Positions 44,061 to 56,355 are shown, counted from the first letter of the stretch. The stretch: DNA of 64,000 nt from Spirometra erinaceieuropaei (GCA_902702965.1 CACRXP010000437.1:268437-332436), one strand, 5' to 3'. Notes: generated from the letters alone by a model not told the origin. Program-made: numbers and translations.

Positions 44061-47000
44061 GATCCCAACTGACAGGACTTGCGTTTGCACCACTACACCC
44101 CGAATGTTGGCATCTGTTACGGATACGCATTCCCGATAACGCCTGCCAGATGACAATCTAACCCCTGCGTTGGTCTAGCCATCTATCCTGTGGCCCGTTC
44201 TAGGGAGCCAACAAACTTGGTCTGGGACAGTTATTAGAATGGAAAGGCTCTCCGATAGAAGGTAAGGCTCAACGGTTTAGGCTCAAATTTATAAAACTTT
44301 TGCCCTAAAAACTTACTTAAAACATACTTGGAATAAAAAAAGAACGTTTTTCGGAACGGGTGCTGAATAAATAAGATGCAGAATGTTTTATATGTCCCAA
44401 AATAATCATCTAAATTTCGTTCATTAGGTTTAATGAGTTCGGTCAAAAAGTATATACAGTAAGGAACCCAATTCGTGAAATACGATTGAATGCAAAAAAC
44501 GCCATCCAAACCAGGAAACTCGCTTGAATGCACCGGCCAAATTTCCAAGCATCGGCAAACGATCTTCAGGAAAATGAAAGCATAGAGGAAGTACTGAAGA
44601 ATGTATTACGTTGGCTGGAAATGCCAACTTTATCTGGAAACATGCAAATACATAAGTCAAAAACGTTTGTATCAGATCAACAATCCTGTGTCGTCGACCT
44701 GTATAGATAAATAAAATAGACGAAAATAATAACGTACAAAAACAATTTAGTGCTGAGGATGAAAAAAATACCATAAGCGATTGGAGTACCTCTAGTTAGA
44801 CGTTTTGAAGCAAACGCCATTTGATGGACCTGCACTACTGATTTGCTATAAAAGGCAAAGAATTTCAGTTGGAGGATACTGATATTCTAGATTAGACAAC
44901 CCGTTCTGTTTTAAACAAAACATATATAACATTGCCTCCATTCGGCTCGGATGTTGTATTTTGTTAAAATCGTTTGCATGTTAAGTCAAAGATACTGATG
45001 ATGGGCCTTAACAAAAGCAGAGCTTAGAATAAGCTACTAGGAAAAATTTCGCTATCATATAGATTCAAAACGATGAGGAAGTTGATATCCTCGGTCGTTA
45101 ATTATGTAAGTTGGGCTGGCGAGCTTATGTGAATACGCAGATTACTAGACTATAGTCCTGCCCGACTGTCTCAAAAATAGCGACATACAGTTTTAACAAC
45201 ATAATGACTTGCTGTTTTAGGTTAGGCTGTTAATTTTATTTTCAATTCTACCTTTATCTCTGGGTGCTTTGCGTTTAACGTGCTCATAGCCGACCAATTT
45301 GGGTCCGACTTTAAACCCTCAGTGTTGTTGTGCACAGCGTCTCTATGCATCTTACTTCGGTCGCTCATTTAGAAAACGAACTGCCTTTGCATCTGTCGCT
45401 TACCCTGTATGGAGGAACACTATTTTTAGAGTGTAATGTCTTTTAGGAGAAAAAATAAGTAAATTATGCATGGTAATTGGATAGAAAATAGGCGAAAGTG
45501 AATAGATGCTTGTCCTTCGGGCTACCGGTTTTCTTGGGTTACTTCATTTCTCCTCAATCGGCAATCAGTCAGACTCAGATACTCGTAACACTTTGAAAAC
45601 TTGGAAAAAATCAGAATTTACTGATCATGCTCTTATGGATTTTTTTTATTTCGATTTCGTTTTTTGTCAACCACTTGACAAACTTTCAACACACACTTTT
45701 TACACGAGCTTTTATCAATGCCTTCAAATGATTCTCATATTTACTGTTTGTCTTTTTGCTGCCGAAAATAGACTCCACATTGAAGTATTTTTGTTCCAGC
45801 TCCTAAATGATCGTTTTGCAATTCTGTTTAGCACGCATCCTACTCTTTTATTATAATCAACCTGGAAAAAAATGCATTTTCGTAGCTTGCTTAGACTATT
45901 TAGTGTGTTGTTCACAACAGATCATTGTTCCTCTGAAAAACCCACCCATCTCTGAGAAATCAAAAGGTATTAATTAGCCTGCGAGATTAGTATAGTTTAA
46001 CCCTTACTTTAGTGTGACATTATTTAGGGGTTTATATGTAAATATATCAAAGTAAATTTGAGAACTGCGTTTTCCAATGTGCGTAATCATAAAGGCGGGT
46101 ATTTGCTGAGAAAATTTTTCTTGAAAAAGGAGATTTTTACATTTCCAGGTCAAGTGCTTCCTCGATATTGTATTGTCCGTTGTTTAGTCGTTCTGCTCCA
46201 TTGTCGTTGAATCCTCTGAATTCCACAAATGTGTATTCCCTTCTTTACTGCGTCCAACAAAATGTTACTATGGTGAACATACCGCCAGTCGGCATAATGA
46301 TGCTTCAACGCAATCAAAGGTATATAGTGATTCGATGTTCACATGCATCCACCCAGCAGTGGTCTTGGCGCTGACAACATTCGCATGAAATACAAAATGA
46401 GACTGCAGCAATTATGACACGTGCGTCTGCACTGCAAACAAAATTTCAAGTTTTCAGAAAGAACTGGAATTCTTACCAGTTTGCGTTAACCAACAAACAC
46501 ATACATGAATATTAGTAGTTTTTAATAAGGACGAATGCTGTCAATATTCATGCGCATAAAACAGAATGAAGAATCAACCGTTTCATGAGTAATTACTTTA
46601 CACCACTGGATGCTGTTAGGCTTGCATATTCCTCCCAAGGCCACACTCTTAATGTGTCCCGCCTACGGTTGTTTGAAAGGCAATGGAAACGCCCGTCTCA
46701 AATTCCTCCTTGTGTAGTCGGTAGAACGGCTGACGAAAGCTTCCCCGTCTGTTACCATCCATCCACGTCTTTAAGCAGAAAAGTGACTTGCCGCCGCCAC
46801 AAGAACAAACATACGCTAGCCAATCGGAACCCTTGTTCATGCCAACTATTTATTATCTCAGATTAAGCATTATACAAAATATCAGATAAGTAGATTAGAG
46901 CAGGAGTCGTTGGCTTACCGCCTTCCACTGCTGAAAGTCATTTAGCTAAAGATACTTAAAGCTACTGACTGGTCTGGCAGTTTTCTATTTCATTGCGCGC

Positions 47001-50000
47001 ATTCAGAAGGACGTGCCGATGGGAGAGACTGACAATTTTTTTTAAAGGACTCTGGACGCCAACATTTTCCTTTTATATTTCTCATTCTTTAGCCCAGCCT
47101 AGTGCACATCTAAATTTGCTTCAAAGCACACTGAATAGCATCTTGGAAGTTGAATCTAAGTGTGCAAACCTTCAGCCCCATCGAAATGCCTATTTTTATG
47201 CAGCCTATTTTATAAAATAATTAGTGCAAATTCATGTAATTTGTTCTGTTTTAGGGCACGAGCTGTTTGATTTCGGAACATTAACAATTTTGGCAATCTT
47301 ACAGGACCTCACGCGACTAACTGATAAGGATATATTCATATTTTGAGATAAAGCACTGTGATTTTTGTCTATTAGAACATTTTGAGCTGCGGCAGCATCC
47401 TCTACATTGTTAAAAAAAGGCTATACACATTTTAGTTGAATAAATTGCGGCATGGGAAGTATAAGTTTTCCATCAGAACGAGGAATACATGTGCTTTCAA
47501 GTTCTTGAAAGTCCGAATAACTCTACCCAGGAATAAACTTTAACAAGGCACGAATTCCAAAAGTTCATTTAAAGACCCGAAGTTGTCTACAGACTTTTCC
47601 AATATGTGACTAGATTTATGCACCAAATGAAAACCGATAATACATATTACACATTTATTACTGCCAGATCTTCAACGTGCAATTATTGTTACTACCTAGA
47701 AAGATACCTACTCCCAGCCAATAATATGCCAAGTGAGAATTAGCAGCAGCATTTGTTTATTACCCATGTGCACTTCGAATAGGCCTGCGAAAGTTTTTCT
47801 GCTAAAACTACATTCACATGTTTAATTCAGTGCTTCATGGGCCTGAAACACAAAGTGTGGTAGTTTTTCTCCCCGATCTTCAGGATGTGTGCCTGCGCCA
47901 GAAAGTCTTCCGCTCGTGTGCAAAATTTGTTTCCTAAGAAGACCACGCAGACACATCAGCAAGCAGCAATCTCACGATGTTCTTGACTTCTTACATGTAA
48001 CGTTTTTTAGTCCACCTAGGGTTGTGCGGGCCTCACACAAACAGAACACAAGAGGCAGCTCTTGGGTCGACGCCCCAAACTGCGGCCACATTTTGTGGGT
48101 GGTATTTCTCCTGAAGGGGTCTATACAGCTCTGATGCTTGCCGTTCGCCGGGAGAACTTGTCTGACGAGAGCAAAAGCCAGATTTCTCATGATCTCCCCA
48201 GGGAAAGCCTGTGAAATACTTGATTGGTTCTACGCGGTGACTAAATCAGTCAGTTACCACAGACAGCAATCAAATGTCTTGGAGGTGTGGGTAGTAGTAA
48301 GAGTTGAGACACGATAAACGCGTAAGAAAGGGTAAGAGTGATTGTCTGAAAAGAGGGAAATTATGTGTTTCGTGCTAAGGAAACAAAAATCCAAAAAATT
48401 AGATATATCTTGACAATAGGCGTAGCACTTCATAAACAAGTTTTCATTTCTCGGAATTGGCATATTCATATCCTGACTACAGGGAGCAGAGAGATTTAGC
48501 TGAAGACTTTGACTCGATAATTTTCCAAGCATGGATTATTTTCTTTCTATAGCAGAACAGACTAAAACTTATTACTGATTCAACTTGATAATTCATTCAA
48601 ACAGGGCTTCTGACAGTTGAATGTAGTTAAACCCAATCAGTCGCTCGCATCATTTACTCTTCCGGCTCCTTTGGACGAATTACGGTTCAGAGGGGTTAGA
48701 GGATAAATAACAGCCTCAGTTCGACTGTTGTAATCAGATCTAATAAGTACGATTCGCCTGGACATTCAAAGTGTTGCGAAACACCAACATCTGCTTGACA
48801 GTCAAGTTGGTGGCCTTTCTAAAGCGGTAAGAAGTAGATAATGTGGATAGTAGACGGGCAGGAGCAGTTTGTGAAACGTCTTAGTGTGGTTGTGATTCGA
48901 AATATTTCATTTTCGTCAAAGATGTTTAAGAAAGAAAGCAAATTACGATGACCGTCAAGCTGGCTATGAAGTCATCGTTGGGTAAAATCACACATACCTT
49001 TGTAAAGACTAGCATAGGCCGGAATTAGTTGTAAAACTGCATGTTCCTCATAATGCCTTATAATATGGAGGTTGTTATAGATACCTGTAGTGGTTAGAGG
49101 TTTTCGTAGCCACTCAGAATGTATGATTCATACAGTAATACAATGCGCTGCTTTACCAGCCTTGATGGCTATATGGCGAGTGTCTTATAAAATCAAATCT
49201 CAGCAGACGAATTTTCTATAAAACCGTTGGCAGATTCATCTAAGTCTACACATTTCTCGGTCGCAAAAGCGTAGTAAACTATGTGAAAGTTATATAGGAA
49301 CATACGACAAAGTCTATATTAAACTCGAACCCAACTGTGGCTGTCAGCAATATAACTAAAAGTCCCTACTTTATGATAAATTAAATGGGAACCTCAAAAA
49401 TGTTGAAGCAAGCGCGTCGTAAAAGCAGAATAAACCTGGTACTCGTTAACAGGAGGCTTTGAAAAAAAATAGCGTCATAATTATAACATCAAGTTCTAAT
49501 GACAGAACAGAACTCAGTATATTGGTAACTGTTGCAAATCGAACACCATCAAATGGCGATCATTATGTCTTCGTTGTCCACTTTTGAATGCTCTGGTATT
49601 CAGTAACAGAACACTTTTGTCTATTGAACAAATATGAGTCCGTATTGCGCAATGTATCAGAACTAGACTAATTTTATTTACACTTTTTCTTTGCGTATAG
49701 GCATAGACCTCACGGGTTTTTTGAAAACAAACTCGCCCAAAGATCCACTCTTCACTCGTACTATGAATTTCACACACGTTTTCCAAAATTCCTTTGTCGA
49801 TTGCGAATTATATTAGTAATACAGGTCGTTAGTCATGTCAGGTGAAAAATGTAGGAAGAGGGAGAATTTGCGGGTCGCAAGGTCGAAGTTTCATGAAATC
49901 ACATTTTAGGTCGTTGCAAGTGCTTTCAGGGCATGTACTAATGCTGAGAACTTCCCACTTGGCAACATTACACCTCCTGGAGATTCTTGTGGGTTTGGCA

Positions 50001-50744
50001 GACACTCAAATAACTCAACTTAACACTCACGTTTAAGGCGCTGCAAAACAAAGCATGGTCATTTTGATGTGGCCGCTGATCCCCGATTTCCCAGGAAAAG
50101 CACATTGTTGGCGGTAAGAGTCGTGGGTCCCATGGCAATTCCTTTGTCTTTCCCTCAGCCTGGGCATAAAAGTAAACTAGCTGCCTGATTACGGACATCT
50201 GTTTAGCCGTGAAGATTTAGAGGGTCCAATCTTAGGGGATAAACAGCATCAAGAGGGAGGTAAACATGGCGGAGGGCCCGTATTTGCCTTTATAGGCGTA
50301 GAAATAGTTTTCTGGGTTGTATGAAAAGATTTTGGTGTTATTTTTATGGAAGTATTACTGCCCTGTGACATTTCATATGGGGTAAAGTTATGTGGAAATA
50401 ATCTTTTGATCTCTATAAGAATAGAAAGAACTCTTTTAAATGCCCCTTTTCTCTCTAAAAACCTATTTTGGGGTTAAATATGTTTGGGCGTTTTTGGACA
50501 AGCACTTTCATAGTTAGTTAAACATGTAAATAGACTTTCAAAGTAAATAGAATTATATGCTCCTGGAAAAACGCGGAGAACCGTCTAAAAGACTAGATAG
50601 AGACTCTCTGGCGAATGAGGAGTAATTCACATAGTGAGCTATCCGACTCTTAAATCCTGTGCAGGAATAGAATGTTCTGGATAAAGATGTGTTTTACGAT
50701 GTTTAACTGGCTAAAACCGGTCTGGACTTTAATGTTAGAAATAT
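44061..50744. other. No recognisable gene
   Basis: AT-rich. The longer frames were read: 44430-44774 minus (114 codons, hydrophobic), 45506-45856 plus (116 codons), 46585-46866 plus, and 48254-48532 minus. None shows a domain, signal-plus-mature layout or polyadenylation context I trust. Confidence 0.4.
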
Positions 50745-50870
50745 GGGTATGATAAAAGTTAGGAAACCGTTTACGGTTAGTTATAAAGCTAGAGTTGGGG
50801 TTAGCGGCAAGGCTGCAGTTAAGGTTGCGTTTAAGGTTGGGAATATAATTAGGAAATCTCAGCTGTGGCT
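50745..50870 (+). repeat. Possible degenerate telomere-like tract
   Basis: Irregular GTTAGG/GGTTAG/GGTTGGG units (TTACGGTTAG, GTTGGGGTTAGCGG, TTTAAGGTTGGG) in one orientation. It is much weaker than the tract at 36.4 kb, and similar strings arise by chance in T/G-rich DNA. Confidence 0.35.
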
Positions 50871-51006
50871 AGGGCTTTATTGCTTTGAGGCAATGAATGC
50901 TCCGGATTTCAAGTTGGCACTGCCTCAAACAAATCAGTCTGATGGAGCAAAATAAACTTCGTCAGGCATATGGGATCCGCAATTACTTTGTTTTATCTAC
51001 AATCAT

Positions 51007-51029
51007 ATCAGTTCAGTTCAGTTCAGTTT
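51007..51029 (-). repeat. LINE 3'-terminal (CTGAA)n pentamer array
   Basis: On the minus strand AATAAA is followed directly by about four CTGAA units. This marks the 3' end of the family 3 element and is likely the sequence used in priming. Confidence 0.75.
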
Positions 51030-51382
51030 ATTGAGGGAAATGTAGGTTTTCACCTTTGAACTCCCTATTTGTTTACAAGCAACTGCAAAATCTCAAAAAC
51101 TCGAAAAGGTATCATAAAGGAACAAATAATCGGAAAAACGTCAGGTCTGTACAGACAAACAAACTGTCTCGAATTTTAGTGGTACGAGCAGTTGTAGAGC
51201 TGTCGTTTCGAGTGCAGCGAAATAAATAATATATCCGGGGACAAAATTTGCATATGTGCATGTCAGTAAGCGTAGGCGATGGGTTGGTACAATAATAAAT
51301 TCAATTTAAAATGTTACTGAAATATAGCAAGTAGTATTATAATAACGGAATTTGTCGAGGTTGCAGAGATCGGGGTGGTAAT

Positions 51383-52657
51383 TTAGTGCACACTGCTACA
51401 CAAATCCAGCTTCCTCTTAAAGACCTCGACGGAAGCAGACATAACGACATCCACAGGCAGGGCATTCCAGGCTTCTAGCACTCTGTTGGAGAAGAACTTT
51501 CGTGTGTCCAGTCTGGCTCCTGTCACACGTAGTTTGAATGGATGGCCCCGTAGATTTGTGGTGGTTGCTAACTCGAAGAAGTCACCCGGTACGAGGCTGC
51601 AGTCCTGACCGCGTATGATACGGAAGGCTTGTATCAGGTCACCCCGTAACTGCCTGTAACTCAAGGGAAAGAGATCAAGGTTAGCTAACCGCGTTGCATA
51701 TGTTAGTGAACCCTGTCCTGCCACAAGTTTCGTTGCACGCCTTTGAACCCTTTCAAGGATGCTGAGGTCCTTCGCGGTCCAGGGTCTCCAAGCTTGGATA
51801 GCAAATTCTAGTTGCGGACGCACAAAAGTTCGAAAGACTTTAGCGAAGTAGTCTTCGTCAAAGGCAGAGAAAGCCCGCTTGACAAGGTAGAGGACTGACA
51901 TGGCAGATTTGGCTATCTTCGTGCAGTGCAGCGAGGGTTTGAGCGAGGTCGTAATCCATACTCCCAAGTCCTTCTGCGAGTCCACTTCTTGCAGTGGTAT
52001 ACCATTTAGGCAGTAGGCCATATGGTTCGGAGAGCGAGCTCTGCCGACTCGTAGAATATTGCACTTTTTCTCGTTGAACGGCAGAAGCCACGCCTTTGAC
52101 CACTGTTGGAGTCGATTTAGGTTCGCCTGCAGATGCTCTTCGTCATCTGCAGTTCGAATGACGCTCCAGAGCTTAATGTCATCCGCAAACATGGCAACAC
52201 CACAATCCAGTTCACTCACGCAATCGTTGACGTAAATGATGAACAAAGTAGGACCAAGAACTGAGCCTTGGGGAACACCGCCTTCTACGGCAACCTCCGT
52301 CGACTTCTGGCCACCGACATGGACAGTTTGACAACGGTCTAATAGGAAGCTTTGAATCCACTTTAAGAGGTTACCCCTAACGCCTGTTCGGCTCAGTTTG
52401 TGCAGGAGTCGCTGATGTGGGACACTATCAAATGCCTTTTTAAAGTCGATATAGACTACATGCAGCGCATTGCCTTCATCAACTGACCGAGTCCAACGTT
52501 CCAAACAGTTGAGCAGGTTAGTCACGCAAGACCTGCCACTACGAAACCCATGCTGCGCATCAGATAATAAATTATGCTGCTCTAGGAAGCGCATCAGCGC
52601 TGGTTTGGCATGAAGGTGAAAATAATACTCATTTAAGTAACATCTAAGGTTCGCCAT
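51383..52657 (-). CDS. Reverse transcriptase of LINE family 3 (5'-truncated, 424 codons)
   Basis: The enzyme copies element RNA into DNA at the nicked target. Blocks in order: LMRFLEQHNLLSDAQHGFRS (residues 21-40, just before palm block 1), VVYIDFKKAFDSVP with catalytic Asp71, GGVPQGSVLGP (126-136), FADD (157-160; Phe instead of the usual Tyr), and KDLGVWI (229-235). A C-terminal region rich in RVQRRATKLV and FFSNRVLEAWN-type words follows and ends normally. There are no internal stops or frameshifts. The first ATG is probably not a true start; the ~15 residues before ALMRF look like junction sequence. The endonuclease that should precede it is absent, so this copy could not move on its own. 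Family: non-LTR, CR1/Jockey-like group. Confidence 0.9.
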   Translation of the reverse strand: MANLRCYLNEYYFHLHAKPALMRFLEQHNLLSDAQHGFRSGRSCVTNLLNCLERWTRSVDEGNALHVVYIDFKKAFDSVPHQRLLHKLSRTGVRGNLLKWIQSFLLDRCQTVHVGGQKSTEVAVEGGVPQGSVLGPTLFIIYVNDCVSELDCGVAMFADDIKLWSVIRTADDEEHLQANLNRLQQWSKAWLLPFNEKKCNILRVGRARSPNHMAYCLNGIPLQEVDSQKDLGVWITTSLKPSLHCTKIAKSAMSVLYLVKRAFSAFDEDYFAKVFRTFVRPQLEFAIQAWRPWTAKDLSILERVQRRATKLVAGQGSLTYATRLANLDLFPLSYRQLRGDLIQAFRIIRGQDCSLVPGDFFELATTTNLRGHPFKLRVTGARLDTRKFFSNRVLEAWNALPVDVVMSASVEVFKRKLDLCSSVH

Positions 52658-52658
52658 A

Positions 52659-53641
52659 AGTGGACTGGTTAGATGGTAGTTGGTAGCCCTCCCGGTGCCG
52701 AAAACTCCCAGCTACCTGTGTTACGGGACCGGTGGTAATAGGGGCTATACGGGTGGGGCAAATGAGTGGAGGCGTAAATGGCGCTGGTAGTGTATGCCTG
52801 GAATTGACGCTCCTGCTAAAGTGAAAGCCTAATTTAAATAAGGTGGAAAATGCAAGAAGGGTATGGAAATGAGCATGGTTAATTAGAACGGTATGCGGAA
52901 TAAATGCAGCCTTACCCCAGATTGGAAAGAATAGCAACTGAAGGTGAACAACCAATGGGAAGAGGGCAAAGTGTCTTAAGGTCATTCCGCAGTATGTGCG
53001 ATATTACTGAAACCGACAGAATGGACATGAGAACACGAGAATCAAGCAGCGACACGCAGGACGGCATAACGCAAGCGGGGTAAGACTTTAATTCCAAGAA
53101 TATGTTTGAGCGGAAGAGAAAATCCGCAAATAATAGTTTGTTGCCACCGTGGCCACACTTAGAATTAAAACTATGTCAGTAGTTGTGTGCTATACGTGGG
53201 TGGAGAATCGGTAGACACCCTATCTGCGCGACGGTTGTCCTCTTCGTACACGATCACGTCGAACTCTGCAGGAGGTCTGGAGTAAAAAGACCCAAGGACG
53301 CAGGCAAACCGACAAAACGGAGACCCGCGCCAATCCGCCTAGGATGGTAATGAGAAGCATGATTAATCATAATCCGCCTAGGATAAATCTTTCGCCTTTT
53401 ACTAAAGCTGTACGTGTGGGGGGTGCAATACGATTAATCTATATAGGCATTTTTGCATCGCCTGGTTCTCGGGGCGGTTAAAGTGAACAAGAAAGTCATC
53501 CTGACAGGGCTTCTGCGCCTGCACTCCCAGACATATTGAGAACGTAATAACAGCTACTGAAATCGTAGTGCCTTAAACTGGAAGTGCAGGAAAGGATCGC
53601 TAACTGGCAGGGCTACCAACTACCATCCCGCCAGTGGACTA
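52659..53641. repeat. ~1 kb unit with ~40 bp imperfect terminal inverted repeats
   Basis: 52659-52699 (AGTGGACTGGTTAGATGGTA, then GTTGGTAGCCCTCCCGG) is matched inverted at 53604-53641 (GGCAGGGCTACCAACTACCA, then TCCCGCCAGTGGACT). The interior has no transposase-like frame. Inside, a 14-base direct repeat (AATCCGCCTAGGAT at about 53333 and 53371) flanks ~24 bases. It could be a non-autonomous DNA transposon that inserted at, or defines, the 5' truncation of the LINE at 52657. Confidence 0.55.
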
Positions 53642-54111
53642 TTGCATAATAAGTCTTTCGAACTATTCATAAAAAGAATACTTGTGGATTCAGGAGAGGT
53701 AACACTTTACCGGCAGGTGATATGCTCGAAAGACAGCGCTACCCACAAGGAATAGACAGTCCCTCGTCTGCCTGTTAGCCTGCGGTTTTGGAGGCTGAAA
53801 GCTTGCAGTGGAACCATGCCGATGGCTACTGGTGAAGACAAAAGAACGAAAAACGACGTTTTGCGCTTGGGAAGCGCGGTCGCTGGGGGTGTTTACGGTC
53901 TCGTTTTTAGCGTGAACAAGGACTAGATCGTAGTAATGACGCCATTTCAACAACCTGCGACGGGTGCAACTGTCAGATGTTCGTCCAACTAACCACCTTA
54001 TATCCTTGTGCGCGCCCAACAAGACTATGTCTCATGGGCAAAAAAGAGCTCAAAAGCACGATTAAGGCGGTTGCTTCGAGTAATTGAGTGATAGTGGCCA
54101 TCCCTACACCC
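53642..54111. other. No recognisable gene
   Basis: The minus frame at 53690-54022 (110 codons) has no recognisable motif. Sequence similarity to the zinc-finger LINE begins at about 54112. Confidence 0.4.
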
Positions 54112-55275
54112 TACACACTCTTCTACGGAGACGTCGCGACGGGTTCTCGCCGTCAAGGAGGCCAGATTCGCCGTTACAAGGATACGCTGAAGTCCTCCCT
54201 GAAACGCCTGCAAATCAACCCCACCAACTGGGAGGAGCTCGCACTCGATCGACCGACCTGGAGGAGGACAGTGAAGACAGGCGCTGCGATCTACGAAGCC
54301 AACCGCATCGCTGCCGCCAAAGCGAAACGCAAAGCCCGCAAATCACAACTTCGCCCAATACGCAACGCCGCCGCACAACCGCTTCCAACGTGTCCTCGAT
54401 GTCAACGGACATTCCGGGCTCGAATCGGACTTGTTGGACACCTTCGGATCAACTGCGCCTCTCAAGTTGCACCAACCATCGTCCCCCCGCTCGCCTCTTC
54501 CTCCCCTCCGCTGCCAACTAACTCTGACAATTCTTCTGACCCACCACTTCCATCCTCCTCCTCGTCCTCCTCCTCGTCCTCGTCCTCCTCCCCCTCCTCA
54601 TCCTCCTCCTCCTCCACCACTGCCCCAACGGCGGCCGCTCAGGCGGCCGTCTCGCACATCACCAACCGCGACACAACAGCAGACACCACCCCTACCTCTC
54701 CCAAATCCAGCGATGAGGATCAGGACAACACCTGCCCTCACTGCGACCGCGCCTTCACCTCGCACATCGGCCTGGTCGGTCACTTGCGAATTCAGCGCAC
54801 AGAGACTGGCGAGCCAGTGCCTGGAGCACCAACCTACACACACCGCACTCGCCTCCACTGCCCACATTGCCCTCGCACCTTCACGCATCGCATCGGTCTA
54901 TTGGGTCACATGCGCATTCACGAGAGCGAAATTGACTAAAATTCTGACACACCCACCACATCCAACACACCCACCAGGCCCACCACCCCCCTCGCTCCAT
55001 CGCCACACGCGCCCATCACCACCACCACCACCGCTTCCTCTACAGCTGACACCGACACCGCCAACCTCTCATGCCCACATTGTCCACGCACCTTCACCTC
55101 ACACATCGGCCTGGTCGGTCACTTGCGAATCCATCGCACAGAGACTGGCGAACCAGTGCCTGGAGCACCAACCTACACCCACCAAGCTCGACTCAACTGC
55201 CCACACTGTCTTCGAACTTTCAGGCATCGCATGGGCCTATTCGGACACATGCGTATCCACGATGACCTGCGGTAG
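54112..55275 (+). pseudogene. LINE family 2 zinc-finger tail with one in-frame stop
   Basis: One frame runs 54112-55275 with a single stop (TAA, 54937-54939). Residue numbers count from 54088, the start of the open frame. The order is basic region GGQIRRYKDTLKSSLKRLQI and NPTNWEELALDRPTW (to about residue 60); AKAKRKARKS; finger 1, C2HC type (Cys102, Cys105, His118, Cys123); a poly-Ser linker (about 156-174); finger 2 (Cys214, Cys217, His230, but Gln234 where the last His is expected); finger 3 (Cys256, Cys259, His272, His276); then the stop. Beyond it a Thr/Pro-rich linker leads to fingers 4 and 5 (about 55072-55260), which repeat the finger 2/3 pair including the TGEPVPGAPTYTH spacer. The true start lies upstream and is lost. 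Confidence 0.8.
54552..54620 (+). repeat. Ser-codon microsatellite (TCC/TCG)n
   Basis: Runs of TCC with interspersed TCG and CCC encode the poly-Ser linker between fingers 1 and 2. The corresponding place in the 40.1 kb copy has become pure (TTC)n. Confidence 0.75.
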
Positions 55276-55516
55276 ACAACCGCCGGTTACACCACACATT
55301 CACACACTCCCTATCTTCCTCCACCATCACCACCACACATCAACACGCACCTAACTGCCACCTCCCACGCAAGTGGGAAGTGTGCATCTCGACTCGGTCC
55401 CCATGCGGCTTCGGCTGCACGGGTGACTTGAGCCCGAGACTATCCCGACACGTCAAGCGTCGTGGATAGGAAGGTTGCTGATTGACACCCGCTCTCGGCT
55501 CACGCAGTTCGTCGCG

Positions 55517-55540
55517 TTGTGTGTGTGTGTGCGTTGTGTG
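55517..55540 (+). repeat. (GT)n microsatellite in LINE 3' UTR
   Basis: GTTGTGTGTGTGTGTGCGTT, then GTGTG. Equivalent positions in the other copies (about 38635 and 39528) are ACACA-rich on the opposite strand, so the tract is ancestral to the 3' UTR. Confidence 0.7.
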
Positions 55541-56355
55541 GAGTGGCGGACTGGTGGGCTGGGGACGGGCTGAAGCTGCACCTTCCACGGCCCTCTCACG
55601 CAAGTGAGAGACACGCCGTTCAACCCCCGTGGTGTGAAATCCTGGTTTTGTGTGTATGGGGGGCCAGGTCGTGCCGTGGCGCGCGCAGTCATGGTCAGTC
55701 GACCATGACAGCCACCGCGCCCACTCCTCACTCCAGTCTGCTGACCGGCTCGGACAGCGGCTGGGGCGTGCGAGTGGGATGGGCGAGTGAGGTCGACGAC
55801 TCAACGCACTTTCTCCTCACTATAAACAATCTGACGCGCTTGAAGCTATCACGGTGCGCTAAAAGCCGTGGCTTGGAAGGTTGCCAACTGACGGGGTAAC
55901 TTGGACCTCCTCCTTGAATGGAGGCGGTCTGAGAGTCAGGCTGCAATGGCTCCTTTTTAATGTGGCCTTTATGGCACTCCCACCACAATGTGGGATCCGA
56001 GCCAGGCGTTGGCGGTACGCCTAGGTGCGGCTTCGGCCGTGCCAGCCTCCAAATCTCTGTTGTGATTGGTTGAAATCCTGGTTATTGTTGTGTGGACCAG
56101 GGGGTGTGGTGGAACGCCAAGGTGAGGATCCGTCCGAGCCATCCACCTGCGGCCTCCCTCGTCTCCGGTCTTCTGGACTCTGTCTTGACACCGGGCTCGG
56201 GCGAGGGAGGAGGAAAGAGTGTAGTTAGATGCCACGCAAGTCTACTTTCACTATAAACCCCTGCGTAAGTCACCGTCCCTGCTCCCACTGCTGCTGCAAC
56301 TGTGGAGCACACGGTGGACATCATCGAAACCGATGGTCGAACTGTCATGTGTCAT

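Larger units (their letters stand above)
51007..52657 (-). mobile_element. 5'-truncated LINE (family 3) with intact reverse transcriptase
   Basis: Contains the reverse transcriptase frame at 52657-51383, a ~350 bp 3' UTR, and a terminal pentamer array at 51029-51007. Short 3' tandem repeats instead of poly-A are typical of several CR1-like groups. The endonuclease part is missing: the coding homology begins near 52610, and the sequence beyond 52657 is the inverted-repeat unit at 52659-53641. This is the youngest-looking element in the window, because its frame is unbroken. Confidence 0.85.
54112..56355 (+). mobile_element. Zinc-finger LINE (family 2), 5'-truncated 3' part
   Basis: Begins abruptly within the C-terminus of the reverse transcriptase (LFYGDVATGS). 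It continues through the basic domain and five zinc fingers to a stop at 55275, then a ~760 bp 3' UTR with CTCCCACGCAAGTGGGA hairpin-like elements, and ends with the 3' module (about 56040-56355, finishing GGTCGAACTGTCATG). It is the most complete 3' end of this family here and the reference for the other copies. Confidence 0.85.

Noticed and set aside
44430..44774. 114-codon hydrophobic minus-strand frame
   Set aside because: No recognisable topology or family, overlapping frames on the other strand, and AT-rich composition that readily gives Phe/Leu/Ile-rich peptides.
54431..55354. 307-codon Pro/His-rich frame overlapping the zinc-finger frame
   Set aside because: It is a +1 shadow of GC-rich zinc-finger coding sequence. 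The finger residues are only in the other frame.
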